Notes under the pieces: generated by a model
The model's database searches: none
Told to the model about the DNA's origin: nothing
Seen by the model: only the letters and a program-made list of their open reading frames with translations
Shown: positions 15,204 to 22,997 of the stretch, one piece after another
Numbering within the stretch: position 1 is the first letter of the stretch
Layout: the number at the start of each line of letters is the position of its first letter
Position numbers and translations under genes: made by a program
Assembly: GCA_964548565.1 (NCBI GenBank)
Contig: CAZJTF010000066.1
Span: forward strand, 1 to 24,022
Origin: CAYLLT01 sp964548565
GTDB lineage: Bacteria > Planctomycetota > Phycisphaerae > UBA1845 > PWPN01
Direction of reading: 5' to 3'
Length of the DNA: 24,022 bases

Positions 15204-16176
15204 ATCGTTCGCTCGATGTTCCAACCACTTCGAGCACCCGATCGTGGAGGCGCCCGTTGGTCGCGATCACGCCGGCGTTGCGGTCGAGCGTGCGCCCCCG
15301 TGAGAAGTCGAGCGGTTCGCCCCGCGTATCCGTGACGCGCCCACCGGCCTCCGTCACGATCATCCAGCCGGCCGCGTGATCCCAGATCTTTTCGCGGTAA
15401 TCGGCCCGTGTGGGGAGCCGCAGGTAAATCGAAGCATCACCCCGTGCGACGGCGGCATATTTGCACTGGCTGTCCATCCGAAGGGGCGGCGCTGTCACCC
15501 CCAGCCGGGCAGCGATTCGTGCGGCGTCATCGTGTGACGAATGGCCCGACTCGACGGACTCGCAGAACACCGCGGCCGCCGGGTTGCTCACGTCTGAAAC
15601 GCGGATCGGTCGCTCGTCCCCTCTATCCAGCGAGCGGACGACGGCCCCCTGCCCCCGGAATGCGACAAACAGGCAGCCTGTACCCCCGTCCTGCGGCAGA
15701 TTCGGGCAGCCGAGCACGCCGAGCACCACCTCGCCGTCCTCGATCAGCGCCAACGCGACGGCGTACTGCTCGTTGCGGAGGAAACCCTTCGTGCCGTCGA
15801 TCGGATCGAGCGCCCAATGCCGGCCGGAGGACCCGCCCCCGTACGTACCGCGGTCGATGGCGGCCAGGACCTGATCCTCCGTCGCCACGGGCAGGACGCA
15901 GCGAACATGGTGCATGACCGTGTCGCGAAGCGCCGAGCCGGCCTCGCCCCGCAGCGCTCCGGCATCCTCCTCGCCGACGATGGGCACCTCGGGCATTGCC
16001 TCCGCCAGGTGCATTGCGATGACGGCCTGCGAACCGAAATCCGCCACCGTCACCGGTGACTTATCCTTCTTGGCAACCGTGGCAGGCGAAACCAGGTCCC
16101 GCCGCACCGACGCACACAACCGGCACGCCTTCAGCACCGCCGCTACCGCCACATCGCGTTCCCGCTCGTACCGCAT
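15193..16176 (-). CDS. 3'(2'),5'-bisphosphate nucleotidase / inositol monophosphatase family (CysQ/HAL2-like)
   Basis: A 327-residue Mg-dependent, lithium-sensitive-type phosphatase. The motifs are in order: KKDKSPVTVADFGSQ (36-50), GEED (68-71), WALDPIDGTKGFLR (121-134, metal ligands Asp124 and Asp127) and WDHAAGWMIVTEAGG near the C-terminus. The length and the KKDKSPVTVAD start resemble eukaryotic HAL2-type enzymes that hydrolyse PAP, the by-product of sulfate activation, more than short inositol monophosphatases. It should act in the cytoplasm. The ATG at 16176 is preceded by GGGGAGA. Its stop codon lies inside the end of hemH, an 11-bp tail-to-tail overlap. Confidence 0.88.
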   Translation of the reverse strand: MRYERERDVAVAAVLKACRLCASVRRDLVSPATVAKKDKSPVTVADFGSQAVIAMHLAEAMPEVPIVGEEDAGALRGEAGSALRDTVMHHVRCVLPVATEDQVLAAIDRGTYGGGSSGRHWALDPIDGTKGFLRNEQYAVALALIEDGEVVLGVLGCPNLPQDGGTGCLFVAFRGQGAVVRSLDRGDERPIRVSDVSNPAAAVFCESVESGHSSHDDAARIAARLGVTAPPLRMDSQCKYAAVARGDASIYLRLPTRADYREKIWDHAAGWMIVTEAGGRVTDTRGEPLDFSRGRTLDRNAGVIATNGRLHDRVLEVVGTSSERFTP

Positions 16177-16217
16177 CCTGTCTCCCCAGCGGCCTCGCCG
16201 CCCGAATGCCAGGCCGC

Positions 16218-16246
16218 CAGATACAGCATCCGCCGCCTCGTGGCAA
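16218..16246 (-). promoter_or_regulatory. Candidate promoter of the HAL2-like gene, TTGCCA-N17-TATCTG
   Basis: On the - strand TTGCCA (16246-16241) and TATCTG (16223-16218) are 17 nt apart, giving a leader of about 35 nt before the ATG at 16176. The -10 is imperfect. Confidence 0.45.
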
Positions 16247-16323
16247 GGCAGGGCGCGCGGACGTATTCCGAGGAAGAACAGTGTGCGATGGATTCGTCGA
16301 CGCGAGTGGGAAACCTGAGCCGC

Positions 16324-17043
16324 TCACATCCGGGTCAGCGCCCAGAATGCGATGGATCCTGCCAGGAAGCCCAGGATCAGAGCCGAGATCACCTTAAGAG
16401 ACACGGGGAAGTGCCCGGCCGGCGGCGCAGCTGCCTCAGCGTCGATGCCTCGCTCCGCCCCTGTGTCCAGGCACCTGCCGCAACGGCTGCAAAACCGCGC
16501 GAGCGGTTCGTTCACGTGGCCGCATGAAGGATCCGTGCAGGCCGGTCCGGCCACTGCCACGGGAGCAACCGCACGCGCTGCCGCTGGCGAAGTGTCGCTC
16601 TCGACCGGCACACCCAGCAGGTTCAGCACCTCGCCACGGGCGGACTCCAGCTGCACGCCCCAATTCATCAGCACCCGGGCCGCGACCCCGTCCTGCTCCC
16701 TTAACAGTCCGAGCAACAGGTGCTCGGTCCCGACATAGTTGTGATTGAAGCTGCGGGCTTCACCAATGGCATGTACGATCACCTGCTTCGCTCGCGGAGT
16801 CTGAGGCAGCTTGCCCATCGTCAATGTGCCCGGCCCCGTTCCGACGAGCTTCTCGACCTCGAGCCGCACCCTGGACAGATCGACATTCAGGTTCTTCAGA
16901 ACGTCCGCTCCGACGCCCAACCCCTCCTTGACCAAGCCGAGGAGAATGTGCTCCGTGTCAATACATTCATGGTTGAAATGCTGCGCCTCCTGGTTGGCCA
17001 GGGCCATGACCTTGCGGGCGCGATCGGTGAATCGCTCGAACAT
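16324..17043 (-). CDS. Orphan double Clp N-domain protein with zinc ribbon and C-terminal membrane anchor
   Basis: A 239-residue protein with no ATPase module. Residues 1-145 are two Clp N-terminal repeats very like the N-domain of ClpC: MFERFTDRARKVMALA, DTEHILLGLVKEG, then TPRAKQVIVHAIGEAR, VGTEHLLLGLLRE and DGVAARVLMNWGV. Glu31 and Glu107 align with the two glutamates of Bacillus ClpC (Glu32, Glu106) that bind phosphoarginine. Residues 169-191 form a zinc ribbon (C169, C174, C185, C188), and 214-236 a single transmembrane helix ending at the C-terminus. The domain would hang in the cytoplasm from a tail anchor. It may be an adaptor or decoy for Clp protease substrates at the membrane, which is inference. 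The ATG at 17043 has CCGGAG nine nt upstream. Confidence 0.88.
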   Translation of the reverse strand: MFERFTDRARKVMALANQEAQHFNHECIDTEHILLGLVKEGLGVGADVLKNLNVDLSRVRLEVEKLVGTGPGTLTMGKLPQTPRAKQVIVHAIGEARSFNHNYVGTEHLLLGLLREQDGVAARVLMNWGVQLESARGEVLNLLGVPVESDTSPAAARAVAPVAVAGPACTDPSCGHVNEPLARFCSRCGRCLDTGAERGIDAEAAAPPAGHFPVSLKVISALILGFLAGSIAFWALTRM

Positions 17044-17129
17044 GGCGGCGCTCCGGACGGCTGAAATGGATTGCAGGCACCCAACAGTACCACAACCCGT
17101 GAATTACCGTAACGCGAGGGGCGGGTTCT

Positions 17130-17175
17130 CCAGGTCGCAGCAAGCGAAACCTGGCCGTAGCGATCGCTTGCTGCG
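17130..17175. repeat. Overlapping inverted repeats after the polytopic membrane gene
   Basis: CGCAGCAAGCG (17136-17146) and CGCTTGCTGCG (17165-17175) form a perfect 11-bp inverted repeat with an 18-nt loop, 15 nt beyond the stop of the - strand gene at 17190. A second pair, CCAGGT (17130-17135) with ACCTGG (17149-17154), crosses it, so the two stems would form a pseudoknot or exclude one another. It could be a terminator/attenuator between the membrane gene and the Clp-N gene. No U-tract follows. Confidence 0.55.
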
Positions 17176-17189
17176 TCGTCCGCCATCGA

Positions 17190-18857
17190 TCACACCGGCG
17201 GCTCCGCCTGGGGCTCGCTGCGCCGGCGAGTCAACTCCAGGAGCGAGCGCTTGTGCCAGCTGACGCTCGCCCCCACCCCCAGCAGCACGAAGCTGACGAG
17301 CACCACGATTGCTTCCTGGGGGTGGTCTCCGCCAATGATCCATCGCGCGGCGTAGAACGTCCCGTGTGCCGCCGCCACGCCCGCAGTAATGGCGCGGTAG
17401 CGCATCCACGGCCAGCTCGCCGACGCCACCACGAGCGGGACCAGCATCGCAGCCGCGTGGGCGCGGGCGTACCATCGCTGCGCCTCGGCAAAGTCGTAAA
17501 CCCACGTGACCGCCACCATCAGTGCGATCGGGCACAACACCACCCATGTACGCGGCCACCAGTTGAGCAGGTGGATCCAAACCAGCCAGTGCCAGCAGAA
17601 CGTCAGGGCGATGAGCACGTCGTCCGCTGGCGTGCGTTCCCACACCAGCAGGCACACGGCGATCTGATGCACCGCCACGGCCGCCAGAGCCTCAACACTG
17701 CGGCGCCGGAGCAGCGCAACAACGAGCAGGTACGCGATGGCCGCATAGAGCGCAACGACGATCAGGTCGCGCGACTCACCCGGCGGGGACGTCGGCAGCA
17801 GTCGGATCGCCGGAGCATCGGGCGCAAAAACAAGCATCCCGCGCCAGCCCGCTCCCGCGAATGCAGCGCTGCCGGCATGCATCATCCAGTTCGAGCCGAG
17901 CCGCAGACGCCCGTACCACCAGACCATGCCGGCCAGTGTCAAGGCCGTCAGCAGCGGATCGGCCAGCACCCGCGGCAGCAGCCGGACCGGCACCTCCGGC
18001 GCAAAGCCGGCGTTGGCCGTCACAATGGCGAACGCGGGCAGCAGACCGAACACCGTGGTGAGGCGGGGTCTGCCGGCCGTCCGGGCGAGCCACTCCACCC
18101 CCACCGCCGCCACGACGAGCATGAGCGGCGCGCCGTAGAACGCCTGCGCGTGCCCGAAGAATGCATAGTTCATCGCGTAGAGTTGCGCGGCCGTCGCACC
18201 GATGACGATGGTGAGCATCGCCAGTTCCGTGTTCAGGTCCGGCGGTGAGATCGGCAGCGGCGAGCGTCTCGGCAGGCGCCGGCGGACGGATCCGAGCGTC
18301 AGCAGCGCGATCCCGGCCAGGACCCACCAGCAGAGATAGAGGTAGATCTCGTTTCTCCCGTCGGCGGGGTCCGGCACCTTGAGGAGCGGCGGCGCGGCCG
18401 CGAGGAGGACGACACATGCCGACGCCGCCGCTCGACTCCAAAGGCTGATCTCGAGCCCCAGCCGACGCCCGACCACGACGAGCTCAAGGAGCGCGATGAC
18501 GCACGCCCCCGCCGCGCACGCCAGGCCCAGCGAACCGCCGCGGGCGGTCATTTCCGCTGTGGCCGCCATGGGCCCGGTCCAGAACAGGGCCGCTACCAGC
18601 AGCAGCGATCGCTCGTCCTCGGGGGATCGCCGGCTGCGATGCAGGACCAGGAGAATCGACGTCACCGCCCACTCGTAGAGCTGGAGCACGCCGAGCGTGA
18701 GCAGAATGAGCCCGATCGCCCCCGCACGTCCGGACGGTGACACCAGCAGCATCCGGGCACCGACGGCCATGCAGGCCGCGCTCAGCAGATACATGGGGTT
18801 GCGTTCGATCCACCAGGCCGCTCCCTGGGCGCACCACTCCCGCAGGCCGTTTCTCAT
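17190..18857 (-). CDS. Large polytopic membrane protein, function unknown
   Basis: A 555-residue integral membrane protein with roughly 13-15 hydrophobic helices spread over the whole length and short Arg-rich cytoplasmic loops, ending in a basic tail (WHKRSLLELTRRRSEPQ). I recognise no catalytic motif or transporter signature. A loop TSPPGESRDLIVVALYAAIAYLLVVALLRRR separates two halves of similar helix density. The ATG at 18857 is chosen because AGGAGG stands 7 nt upstream and the hydrophobic sequence starts soon after (WWIERNPMYLLSAACMAVGARMLLV); an extension to 18962 has no support. A promoter at 19115-19143 would give a 250-nt leader. Confidence 0.75.
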   Translation of the reverse strand: MRNGLREWCAQGAAWWIERNPMYLLSAACMAVGARMLLVSPSGRAGAIGLILLTLGVLQLYEWAVTSILLVLHRSRRSPEDERSLLLVAALFWTGPMAATAEMTARGGSLGLACAAGACVIALLELVVVGRRLGLEISLWSRAAASACVVLLAAAPPLLKVPDPADGRNEIYLYLCWWVLAGIALLTLGSVRRRLPRRSPLPISPPDLNTELAMLTIVIGATAAQLYAMNYAFFGHAQAFYGAPLMLVVAAVGVEWLARTAGRPRLTTVFGLLPAFAIVTANAGFAPEVPVRLLPRVLADPLLTALTLAGMVWWYGRLRLGSNWMMHAGSAAFAGAGWRGMLVFAPDAPAIRLLPTSPPGESRDLIVVALYAAIAYLLVVALLRRRSVEALAAVAVHQIAVCLLVWERTPADDVLIALTFCWHWLVWIHLLNWWPRTWVVLCPIALMVAVTWVYDFAEAQRWYARAHAAAMLVPLVVASASWPWMRYRAITAGVAAAHGTFYAARWIIGGDHPQEAIVVLVSFVLLGVGASVSWHKRSLLELTRRRSEPQAEPPV

Positions 18858-19108
18858 GGCAGGTCCTCCTCGCGAGAAACCCCGGCGCACCGGCACACGA
18901 CCGCGCACCGGATCCGCACCGCAATCGGCCATGTGACGAAGCCGCAGGCATTCCCGGGACACCGGGACTGCGCAGACCTCTCACGGCTCCGCCACAGCGG
19001 CTCTTATGGACGACAGGTTGACAGGGTTGTCAGTCGGCGGGCGGGGGATGATGCATGGATGATGAAAAAGAGGACGGAATAATCGTCTGCGTCCGCCGTA
19101 CAACTCCC
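18858..19108 (-). promoter_or_regulatory. Predicted long leader of the membrane protein gene
   Basis: About 250 nt between the predicted transcription start and the ATG at 18857, without a convincing gene. It contains TGACA-GGGT-TGTCA (near 19019-19032), a small operator-like inverted repeat, and the strong AGGAGG before the start codon. No known riboswitch recognised. Confidence 0.3.
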
Positions 19109-19114
19109 GCTTGA

Positions 19115-19143
19115 ACTATACCTCTATTCTCAGGGAAAGGCAA
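19115..19143 (-). promoter_or_regulatory. Promoter TTGCCT-N17-TATAGT
   Basis: On the - strand TTGCCT (19143-19138) and TATAGT (19120-19115) are 17 nt apart. It lies 40 nt past the stop of the lipoprotein gene and points to the membrane protein gene, indicating a separate transcription unit. Confidence 0.55.
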
Positions 19144-19182
19144 ATGGAAGCGCATCAAGATCCGACCAGAATCCAGCTTCAC

Positions 19183-20292
19183 CTACCGTGTCGAAGGCAT
19201 GGGGAGCGGGTCCACGGCCAGGTAGACCGTCTCCATGCGGGGGTCGATCCCGAGGACGACAATCTGGTACGAGCGGCGGGATTCGCCCCGCCCCATCAGG
19301 CGGGAGCCGACGCGGAGCCGCTTGTACCGATTCGAGTATTTCCCGACGCGGATCTCCACGTCGGCCATGGGAGGATCGGAACTGGTGTCCTTGAGCTTGA
19401 GGAAGATCCCGTCGTGGATGGTCACCTGTTTCGGAAGGTGGTCATCATCCCGGCTGAGACTGACCCGCAGGCTGGGCGGCTCAGTGGTGACACCCTGCGA
19501 GCGGTCCTCCGGCGTCCGTTGCCCTTTGGCCCTGGTTGCCTGCGGGCTGTGCGTGGGGGCTGGCGGTACCGTTTCGGAGGGCACGTTCTCCGCGAGCACG
19601 GTGGCCTGCGGAGGTGCCGGAGCCTCTGCTGCCGGAGCGGATTGAGGAGCCGACGACTCGGACCGGACTTGTTCCGCCTGAACGGGCTGCGGCCGGACTT
19701 CCCTCGGGCCGACAGCACCCGTCGCCGCCACGACCGCTGTCTGGCTGTCCACAATCTCACCGCCTGAGGAGGTCTGGGCAGTCTCCGAACGTCTCCAGCC
19801 CTGGACGGCGTCAGCCGGGAGCGGTTCCGGCCCGAGCCGCGGGGCGATCGAGGCAGCGCCGATCTCGCCGCTGTCCGGGCGGACGATGACTGAGCCGGCA
19901 TCAGCCAGAACCGGGACTCCCCCTGCGCCCTCGGCCAGTTGCCGCTCCAGATCCGCGTTCATGGAAATGGCTCTGGGATGGCCGGGCATGCGATCGAGCG
20001 CCAGCTTCACCTGAACGTGGGCGTCCGAGAGCCGGTTCTCCGCGACATACTGGTCCGCCTGGGCAAGATGCTCCTCGGCGGAAGCGGCTTCCGCCTCGAC
20101 AAGTTGCACCTGGTACTGCGTATTCTCGCGGTCACGTTCGACGGCTTCGCGAAGGGCGGCAACGGCCGCATCATACTGCCGCTCCGCCATGAGGCGGCGA
20201 CCTTCCTCGAATTCCCTGGAAGCGGCGCACCCGGAGATGCAGATCGCGATTGTGGTAGCCGCCAGGCGGCGCGTGATTCGGTGCAAACTCAT
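19183..20292 (-). CDS. TPR-containing lipoprotein with an uncharacterised C-terminal domain
   Basis: A 369-residue predicted lipoprotein: basic N-terminus, hydrophobic stretch and lipobox ISGC with the acylated Cys22. Residues 28-120 are helical with two TPR-like units (EEGRRLMAERQYDAAVAALREAVERD and LAQADQYVAENRLSDAHVQVKLALDRMPGH). A long Ala/Pro/Glu-rich linker (about 125-270) follows. A compact C-terminal beta-rich domain of about 90 residues begins at VSLSRDDDHLPKQVTIHDG and ends at VYLAVDPLP; I do not recognise it. TPR lipoproteins often scaffold envelope complexes, but no partner is evident. The ATG at 20292 has AAGGGGG upstream and its own promoter at 20329-20357. Confidence 0.8.
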   Translation of the reverse strand: MSLHRITRRLAATTIAICISGCAASREFEEGRRLMAERQYDAAVAALREAVERDRENTQYQVQLVEAEAASAEEHLAQADQYVAENRLSDAHVQVKLALDRMPGHPRAISMNADLERQLAEGAGGVPVLADAGSVIVRPDSGEIGAASIAPRLGPEPLPADAVQGWRRSETAQTSSGGEIVDSQTAVVAATGAVGPREVRPQPVQAEQVRSESSAPQSAPAAEAPAPPQATVLAENVPSETVPPAPTHSPQATRAKGQRTPEDRSQGVTTEPPSLRVSLSRDDDHLPKQVTIHDGIFLKLKDTSSDPPMADVEIRVGKYSNRYKRLRVGSRLMGRGESRRSYQIVVLGIDPRMETVYLAVDPLPMPSTR

Positions 20293-20328
20293 ACCTGTCA
20301 GCCCCCTTCAGCACATCAAAGGCGGCCG

Positions 20329-20357
20329 ATGCTACGTCTGATGGCCAGACGGTTCAA
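20329..20357 (-). promoter_or_regulatory. Lipoprotein promoter TTGAAC-N17-TAGCAT with palindromic spacer
   Basis: On the - strand TTGAAC (20357-20352) and TAGCAT (20334-20329) are separated by exactly 17 nt, and this whole spacer is a perfect inverted repeat, CGTCTG-N5-CAGACG (20335-20351). A regulator dimer bound here would sit between the two promoter elements. The predicted leader is about 30 nt. Confidence 0.5.
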
Positions 20358-20477
20358 CGGCGCGGCGGAAGTCCGACAGTTGTATCGGCAGGTCTCGGGG
20401 CTGGCCATTCGTATTTGGTGGTTACTTGGTCCGTCGTGTCATTGGCGTGCGACGAGGTGATTCATCACGGACAATTA

Positions 20478-21406
20478 CTACTGCCCCTGTTCAATCGTCA
20501 CGTTGTTCTGTTTGGCCAGGTATCCCTGCCGGGTTCGCACGTGGTACGGGAGCTGCGTCTTGCCCGGCGGGCAGGTCGACGTGATCTGCACTGTCTGGAA
20601 GTCATGCCGCGTGGGGTTCAGACCGCTGATGAACGCCACGTCGCCCGGAAACGTCCGGCGCAGCTCCACCTCGATCGGCTCACCCCGGTAATTACGAATC
20701 CGCTCGACGTACTGCGCGTGATCTTCCCAGCCCACCACCGCGTCGTTGATCTCGATCTTGTGCTGGCCCTCCAGTTCGCGGTACACGCTCACCCCCTGCC
20801 GCTGGAACCACAGGTGCTCACGCCACGCCTTCACCTTCACCAGTTCGTGGATCACCTCGCGGTCCGGACCGAGGTTCAGCTCGATGTCGTCCCCGATCGG
20901 CACGTACTTGATCGCCTGCTGCACGCGGAACCCCAGGCCGTCCTTCCCGTTGTCCCGATAGAGTCGCACGATGCCGTCCGGCAGCGGCGTGGTTCCCAGC
21001 TTCGAGGCCGTGTCGTTCTTGAGCAGGAACATCCGCACCAGCTGCTCCCCGTACTCCGCCGGGCGGTACCGGTACTGCGTCTTGAACGGAATCTGCCGGC
21101 CCTCGAAACTCCGCAGCCGCTTGCTCCACCCGTTCGGAATCGTCTCCGTCCCCTCCACCGTGTACAGGAAGTACTCGCCGAGCGACTCCTTTTCGACCTG
21201 CTTGGGCACGCCCGCGGCGCCATACGCGCGGCCTTCTCTGTCCGCAGGACTGTCCCCGTCGAGGTCATAAAACAGGTGGACGATCACTCCCCTTCTGACT
21301 TCGCCAAGCCGGCGCTCGTCAAGCACCTTCAAATCCTCGACGCCGTATTTCCGCTGGGCGAGTTCGGCGATCTTCTCGACCAGGTTGATCGTGCCGACCA
21401 CCAGGC
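20478..21406 (-). CDS. DUF4139-like protein, N-terminus lost in assembly gap
   Basis: At least 309 residues, open into the run of N at 21407, so the true start is missing; the GTG at 21401 is internal. The block LVRMFLLKNDTASKLGTTPLPDGIVRLYRDNG, followed by VPIGDDIELNLGPDREV, corresponds position by position to a segment of the neighbouring protein at 21591-22772, so the two are tandem paralogues. The pattern (product of the LPxGxVRxYRxDG kind, then GxD-xxLxLG) is the DUF4139 core. A signal peptide is expected in the missing part, as the paralogue has one. The ending (YLAKQNNVTIEQGQ) is intact, with a TAG stop. Function unknown; probably an exported envelope protein. Confidence 0.75.
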
Positions 21407-21506
21407 NNNNNNNNNNNNNNNNNNNNNNNNNNNNNNNNNNNNNNNNNNNNNNNNNNNNNNNNNNNNNNNNNNNNNNNNNNNNNNNNNNNNNNNNNNNNNN
21501 NNNNNN
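21407..21506. other. Assembly gap of 100 N
   Basis: Exactly 100 undetermined bases, the conventional placeholder for a scaffold gap of unknown length. The flank 21507-21570 is rich in GGTC/TTGGTC words (on the - strand GACCAATGACCAAGGACAA), so the gap may sit in an intergenic repeat. The true distance between the two DUF4139-like genes is unknown. Confidence 0.95.
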
Positions 21507-21590
21507 GAAGGCAAACCAGTATGGGACGCATGCCTGTTGTCCTTGGTCATTGGTCCTGTGTTACTCGTCCACTGCGACCGAGTGGCGATG

Positions 21591-22772
21591 TCACCACTCA
21601 TTCTTGAAGAGGACATGGAGCTTGAGCACGGTCTTCTCGGCCGGACCATCGCCTGCACGCGCCTTGAGCGGCACGTGAAAGACGGCCGTCTCGGCATCGC
21701 TCTTGTCCGGGTCCTGTGGCCCGGGCAGGTTCGTCTCTGCGCCCAGTTGCCATTCAGGATCGCGTTTGGTGTCGCCGAGCGTCTCGTTTCGAACCGCCCG
21801 CAGCGATTCCGAGATGTCGAGCACGACCGGAGCCGCCTTGAAGTTCTCGACCTCGTATTTGACGATCACATCCTGATGGGCGAGATTGCCGGCCACGCGC
21901 TTCTTATCGTTGCGTTCGATCGTTCGGCGGACCACGATGTCCTTGGCGACTCCGAGATACAGCTTCATCTCGTCATCCACGGGAGTGAACCGTCCCCAGT
22001 CTTCGCCGACGAACGCCTCGCCACCGCGACCGTCCTCCTGGAAGATCCGCGCCTTGCCCGGCATGAGTGGGAACGTCCCCAACTTGTGCTCCTTGTCGTT
22101 CTTGAGGACGTAGTGCATGGGGATGCGAATCTGCTTCTGGGCCGGATCGAGGTAGCCGAACTCGACCAGGTTGCAGGTGTACGTCTTACGGATCGGCACG
22201 CCGGCGATCTTGGCGGAGAGCACCTGCTTCGTCTCGTTGATGCCGATCGGCCGCAGGAAGTGATCGCCGAAGCCCGCCCAGAGGCCCGCATTCCCGAAAT
22301 CCTCGTTGGCGAGGTTGTGCAGCCGGATGAATTGCGAAAGGATGAGCGTCTTCTCGTCGTGAGACGCGATGGCGCGGTACTCGAACGACTTGTTCAACTG
22401 CCCGATGATGTAACTGATGCGGACTCGCGCCGGCCCCGACTCCACGGCCGAGACCTGCCACACAAGCGCGTTCTCGTTCGGCGGGTAGCTGACGGACAGC
22501 ACCTTGATTCCCTCCGGGTTGGAGATCGCCCGGAACTGGATGCTGTCCTTGTCGATGGCGGTATTTGCCCAGGCAAAATCCACCTGGTTGACGCCTTTCA
22601 GGAGCGGCACGAACCGCTCCTCCTCCACGAGCGTCACGTCGGGTTGATCGAGTTGGATCTCGACCCGCTCCCGGGTGGGAAGGGTGATCAGCTTGATTCG
22701 GCCCCAGGCGGGCTGGGCCAGGGAGGCGACCAGGCCAAATGCCAGGCAGGCGGCCACGCAGCGCAGTGACAT
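21591..22772 (-). CDS. Exported DUF4139-like protein
   Basis: A 393-residue protein with a signal peptide (MSLRCVAACLAFGLVASLAQPAWG, cleavage near residue 24), then a beta-rich body. The segment IRIPMHYVLKNDKEHKLGTFPLMPGKARIFQEDGRGGEAFVGEDWGRFTPVDDEMKLYLGVAKD, with the following RRTIERND, is the DUF4139 core, shared with the paralogue at 20478. DUF4139 proteins are envelope-associated and of unknown biochemistry. The ATG at 22772 has GGAGGAGC closely upstream; the open frame to 22850 is unsupported. A 6-bp inverted repeat GAGTGG/CCACTC (21580-21599) overlaps the stop codon. Confidence 0.8.
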   Translation of the reverse strand: MSLRCVAACLAFGLVASLAQPAWGRIKLITLPTRERVEIQLDQPDVTLVEEERFVPLLKGVNQVDFAWANTAIDKDSIQFRAISNPEGIKVLSVSYPPNENALVWQVSAVESGPARVRISYIIGQLNKSFEYRAIASHDEKTLILSQFIRLHNLANEDFGNAGLWAGFGDHFLRPIGINETKQVLSAKIAGVPIRKTYTCNLVEFGYLDPAQKQIRIPMHYVLKNDKEHKLGTFPLMPGKARIFQEDGRGGEAFVGEDWGRFTPVDDEMKLYLGVAKDIVVRRTIERNDKKRVAGNLAHQDVIVKYEVENFKAAPVVLDISESLRAVRNETLGDTKRDPEWQLGAETNLPGPQDPDKSDAETAVFHVPLKARAGDGPAEKTVLKLHVLFKNEW

Positions 22773-22917
22773 GGGAGCTCCTCCAGATCCCGGCGCAACT
22801 CCCCGACGCCGGCGGGCCGGGCGCGCCGGGCGGACATTCGACACATCCATAGACGCATCCGGGCGGGTTCGGTTCCGACGGGAACGCCTCTATCCACGGG
22901 ATTATGTGAAGAGAGCG

Positions 22918-22946
22918 TTGGCAGGCCGTTCAAGCTCGGTTAGAAT
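22918..22946 (+). promoter_or_regulatory. Promoter of the phosphate operon, TTGGCA-N17-TAGAAT
   Basis: TTGGCA (22918-22923) and TAGAAT (22941-22946) are 17 nt apart. Transcription would start near 22953, giving a leader of about 45 nt before the GTG at 22998. I see no repeated Pho-box-like sequence upstream. Confidence 0.6.
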
Positions 22947-22997
22947 CCCGGCCCCGCGGATCTTGGCCTGCGGGTCATTCAGCAGAGGAGCCCAACC

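Noticed and set aside
17044..17110. Promoter TTACGG-N17-TACTGT before the Clp-N gene
   Set aside because: Both hexamers are poor matches and would be expected by chance in a region of this size.
20415..22769. Very long + strand frame spanning the N gap
   Set aside because: It runs through 100 undetermined bases and is antisense to two DUF4139-like genes with a signal peptide and shared core.
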